Source of the DNA: an uncultured Eubacterium sp.
Lineage (GTDB): Bacteria > Bacillota > Clostridia > Oscillospirales > Acutalibacteraceae
Assembly (NCBI GenBank): GCA_902462495.1
Contig: CABQCC010000084.1
Coordinates: 1-6,206 of the forward strand
DNA: 6,206 nt
Direction: 5' to 3'
Of this stretch, positions 4,649-6,206 are shown piece by piece (position 1 is the first letter of the stretch; each line of letters starts with the position of its first letter). The notes beneath the pieces were generated by a model, which saw only the letters and a list, made by a program, of their open reading frames with translations, made no database searches and was not told the DNA's origin. Made by a program: the position numbers and the translations under genes.

Positions 4649-6206
4649 ATGGCAACTGTCAAAAAGAACAATACAAAAAAGATTGTATGGTCGGTTATTG
4701 CCGTTATTCTTGCCGTTGCAATTATCGTAACATCGGTAATTTTTGGCAAAAACGGAAAGAAAACAGAGGTAACTCTTAACACCATCTCAACCGACACAAT
4801 TACACAAACCGTGTCATCAACAGGTACAGTAAGTTCAGGCGTGAAAAAAGAATACAAAGCCGGTTCTGTTGCAACTGTTAAAAAGGTTTATGTAGAAGTC
4901 GGCGACAAGGTTAAAAAAGGTGACCAACTCGCCACCTTTGACACAAGCAATCTCGACACTCAGGTTGCTAGCCTTAATTCGGCTTATGCAAGCACAAACG
5001 CAGCTTATCACGAGGCTGTTCAGCATCAGTCAGAGGCCGCAAAGTCGTTGTCTGCCGTGAACAAGAGCATTGCAAAGGCTGAAAAGAAGCTCAAGAAGCT
5101 TGAAAAAGAAGAGGCTAAAAAGACTACTAAAGCAACAACCAAAAAGCCTGCAACCACCACTACCACAACCACAACCACCACAACAACTTATCATTGGGGC
5201 GGTTCAAACACAACCACAACAGCCGCAACAACTTCATGTGCTCATGATTTTTCAGACGGCAGATATGCCGATGCAAATTATTCGGGTCACTACAAGGTGT
5301 GCAGAAAATGCGGCACAAAGGTGTTTGAAGAGCATACATTTGGTGGTGTAAAGACTTATGCAAGTGGTAAGGATAAAGAAAACTATCACTATTACAAGTG
5401 CGTAAAGTGTGGCTATGAAAAGAAAGAAGTTCACGATTTTCCAAGCGGAGTAGGCACAAAATGTAAGGACTGCGGAGAAACAAAGGCTTCAGGCTTCAAC
5501 GAAACTTCGGCTATGATTGAACTTGCTCTTGAGCAACTTCAGCCTGTATTTGATTCATTGAAGCAACTCGGTGACGCTTCAAAGCAGATTGTCGAGCTTC
5601 TTCAAAGTCTTGTAAAAGACCTCAGCAACATTGCAAAAGATGTTGATTCGTTAACTAGATCAATCACAATAGTTGCAAATGCAATTATGTATCAAATTTC
5701 TTCAGGTAACTGGAGTGCTGAAAAAATTGCTGATGCTGTCGGCAAGGCTGTAACTGCCGCTATCAAGCAGGGTATGATTGAATTTATTGACAGCGGTGCG
5801 GCTGTTCAAATGATTGAAACAGCTGTTAAATCTGTTAATTGGAAAGCAATCGGCAGGGGAATTGCAGAGTCCGATAATTTCGGCTTGGCATCTGCTCAGG
5901 TTCAACTTGCAGCTCTTTATGCACAAAAAGAGGTTTACACAGTTACTGCCGCTGCATCAACAGTCAATGCTCAAAAGCAGGCTGCATCAGCTGCAAAGAA
6001 TGCTTATGATGTAACAAAATCTGTAAGAGATGACCTTGCAAAGGGTTGGAAAGCAGAGTTTTCAGGCGTAATCACAATTTGTGATATTGAAGAAGGCGCA
6101 CAAACAACCGCACTTTCAACAGGTATTACTCTTGAAAATATGAAAAAGAGAGTTGTCACAATTTCTCTCGGCGAATATGATGTTCACAAGGTTAAAGAGG
6201 GAATGA
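4649..6206 (+). CDS. HlyD/MacA-like membrane-fusion (adaptor) protein of an ABC-type exporter, with a large hairpin-tip insertion (C-terminus cut by window)
   Basis: It is open to the window end (519 residues seen, no stop). Residues 1-11 are basic and 12-32 form one hydrophobic transmembrane segment without a lipobox Cys, so the rest is extracytoplasmic. The first half of the lipoyl-like domain is YKAGSVATVKKVYVEVGDKVKKGDQLATF (69-97). An ascending helical arm rich in Ala/Ser/Lys follows (about 99-158). The second lipoyl half is WKAEFSGVITICDIEEGAQTTAL (467-489), and the start of the beta-barrel, VVTISLGEYDVHKVKEG (502-518), matches the adaptor-family pattern. The descending arm is about 407-466, nearly the same length as the ascending one. 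Between the arms, residues 159-406 are extra: a Lys/Thr-rich linker, a Cys/His block with three CxxCG motifs, and a helical stretch (284-406). Adaptors of this kind normally work with an ATPase and a FtsX/MacB-type permease, which I would expect just downstream. The cargo is unknown. The exporter-adaptor assignment is firm, but the role of the insertion is not. Confidence 0.88.
   Translation, partial: MATVKKNNTKKIVWSVIAVILAVAIIVTSVIFGKNGKKTEVTLNTISTDTITQTVSSTGTVSSGVKKEYKAGSVATVKKVYVEVGDKVKKGDQLATFDTSNLDTQVASLNSAYASTNAAYHEAVQHQSEAAKSLSAVNKSIAKAEKKLKKLEKEEAKKTTKATTKKPATTTTTTTTTTTTYHWGGSNTTTTAATTSCAHDFSDGRYADANYSGHYKVCRKCGTKVFEEHTFGGVKTYASGKDKENYHYYKCVKCGYEKKEVHDFPSGVGTKCKDCGETKASGFNETSAMIELALEQLQPVFDSLKQLGDASKQIVELLQSLVKDLSNIAKDVDSLTRSITIVANAIMYQISSGNWSAEKIADAVGKAVTAAIKQGMIEFIDSGAAVQMIETAVKSVNWKAIGRGIAESDNFGLASAQVQLAALYAQKEVYTVTAAASTVNAQKQAASAAKNAYDVTKSVRDDLAKGWKAEFSGVITICDIEEGAQTTALSTGITLENMKKRVVTISLGEYDVHKVKEGM
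5123..5236 (+). repeat. Lys/Thr-rich low-complexity linker with a 12-Thr run
   Basis: Residues 159-196 of the adaptor are almost all Thr, Lys and Ala. An unbroken run of 12 Thr (residues 169-180) is encoded by ACC/ACA/ACT codons at 5153-5188, and a second run (TTTTAATT, 188-195) follows a YHWGGSN island. It links the ascending helical arm to the Cys/His block. Such stretches in surface proteins are usually extended, flexible and sometimes O-glycosylated. The triplet repeat can expand or shrink without a frameshift. Confidence 0.8.
5237..5476 (+). other. Cys/His repeat block, zinc-ribbon-like, inside the adaptor protein
   Basis: Residues 197-276 hold seven cysteines: C197, the pairs C218/C221, C251/C254 and C272/C275, the latter three as CxxCG. 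Regularly placed histidines (H199, H214, H229, H247, H262) accompany them. The block reads as two and a half copies of a unit of about 32 residues: Hx(F) about 15 residues before HYK/YYK, then CxKCG and 6-7 residues to the next HxF (HDF at 199, HTF at 229, HDF at 262). The third copy is shortened. Similar Cys/His units occur in other Firmicutes surface proteins. Zinc binding is inferred from spacing only. Confidence 0.65.

Noticed and set aside
5160..5483. Minus-strand and alternate-frame reading frames within the Thr-rich and Cys/His region
   Set aside because: Their His/Leu/Arg- or Pro/Gln-rich translations are by-products of the ACN triplet tract. The plus-strand adaptor frame is continuous through it with recognisable domains on both sides.

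Overview
The window looks like chromosomal DNA of an anaerobic Gram-positive bacterium of the class Clostridia, probably close to Ruminococcus/Oscillospirales. The grounds are moderate GC with AT-rich intergenic stretches, strong AGGAGG-type ribosome binding sites, a purine cluster using a stand-alone PurO-type IMP cyclohydrolase instead of bifunctional PurH, and a membrane-fusion protein with a Thr-rich linker of the kind common in Ruminococcus surface proteins. This assignment is inferred from style and content, since there is no rRNA or other phylogenetic marker.

Positions 1-227 are a boundary region. It holds a near-end fragment that may be the tail of an upstream gene, a perfect 18-bp-arm inverted repeat (31-70), an overlapping terminator-like hairpin with a T-rich tail (68-112), and a near-consensus sigma-A promoter (TTGAAA, 17 bp, TATAAT; 136-164). 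The predicted leader before purE is only about 57 nt.

Positions 228-4483 hold five same-strand purine genes in the order purE, purM, purN, IMP cyclohydrolase (purO-like), purD. purM and purN overlap by 7 nt, and purN and the cyclohydrolase are 8 nt apart. An 80-nt spacer with small hairpins precedes purD. Together they cover GAR synthesis (PurD), GAR formylation (PurN), AIR synthesis (PurM), AIR carboxylation/CAIR formation (PurE) and the last ring closure to IMP (PurO). Not present here are purF, purL/Q/S, purK, purC, purB and the AICAR transformylase that must feed the cyclohydrolase, so the rest of the pathway must lie elsewhere or be done differently.

Positions 4484-4648 separate the purine cluster from the next gene. 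They contain a strong promoter (TTGACA, 17 bp, TATACT) whose -35 box lies inside one of two ATTGnCAAT palindromes spaced about three helical turns apart, a likely operator. From 4649 to the window end runs an incomplete gene for a membrane-anchored HlyD/MacA-like adaptor of an ABC-type exporter. The two halves of its lipoyl-like domain and the two arms of its helical hairpin are recognisable. At the hairpin tip it carries an insertion of about 250 residues: a Lys/Thr-rich linker, a cysteine/histidine zinc-ribbon-like repeat block with three CxxCG motifs, and a helical segment. This tip insertion is the most unusual thing in the window.
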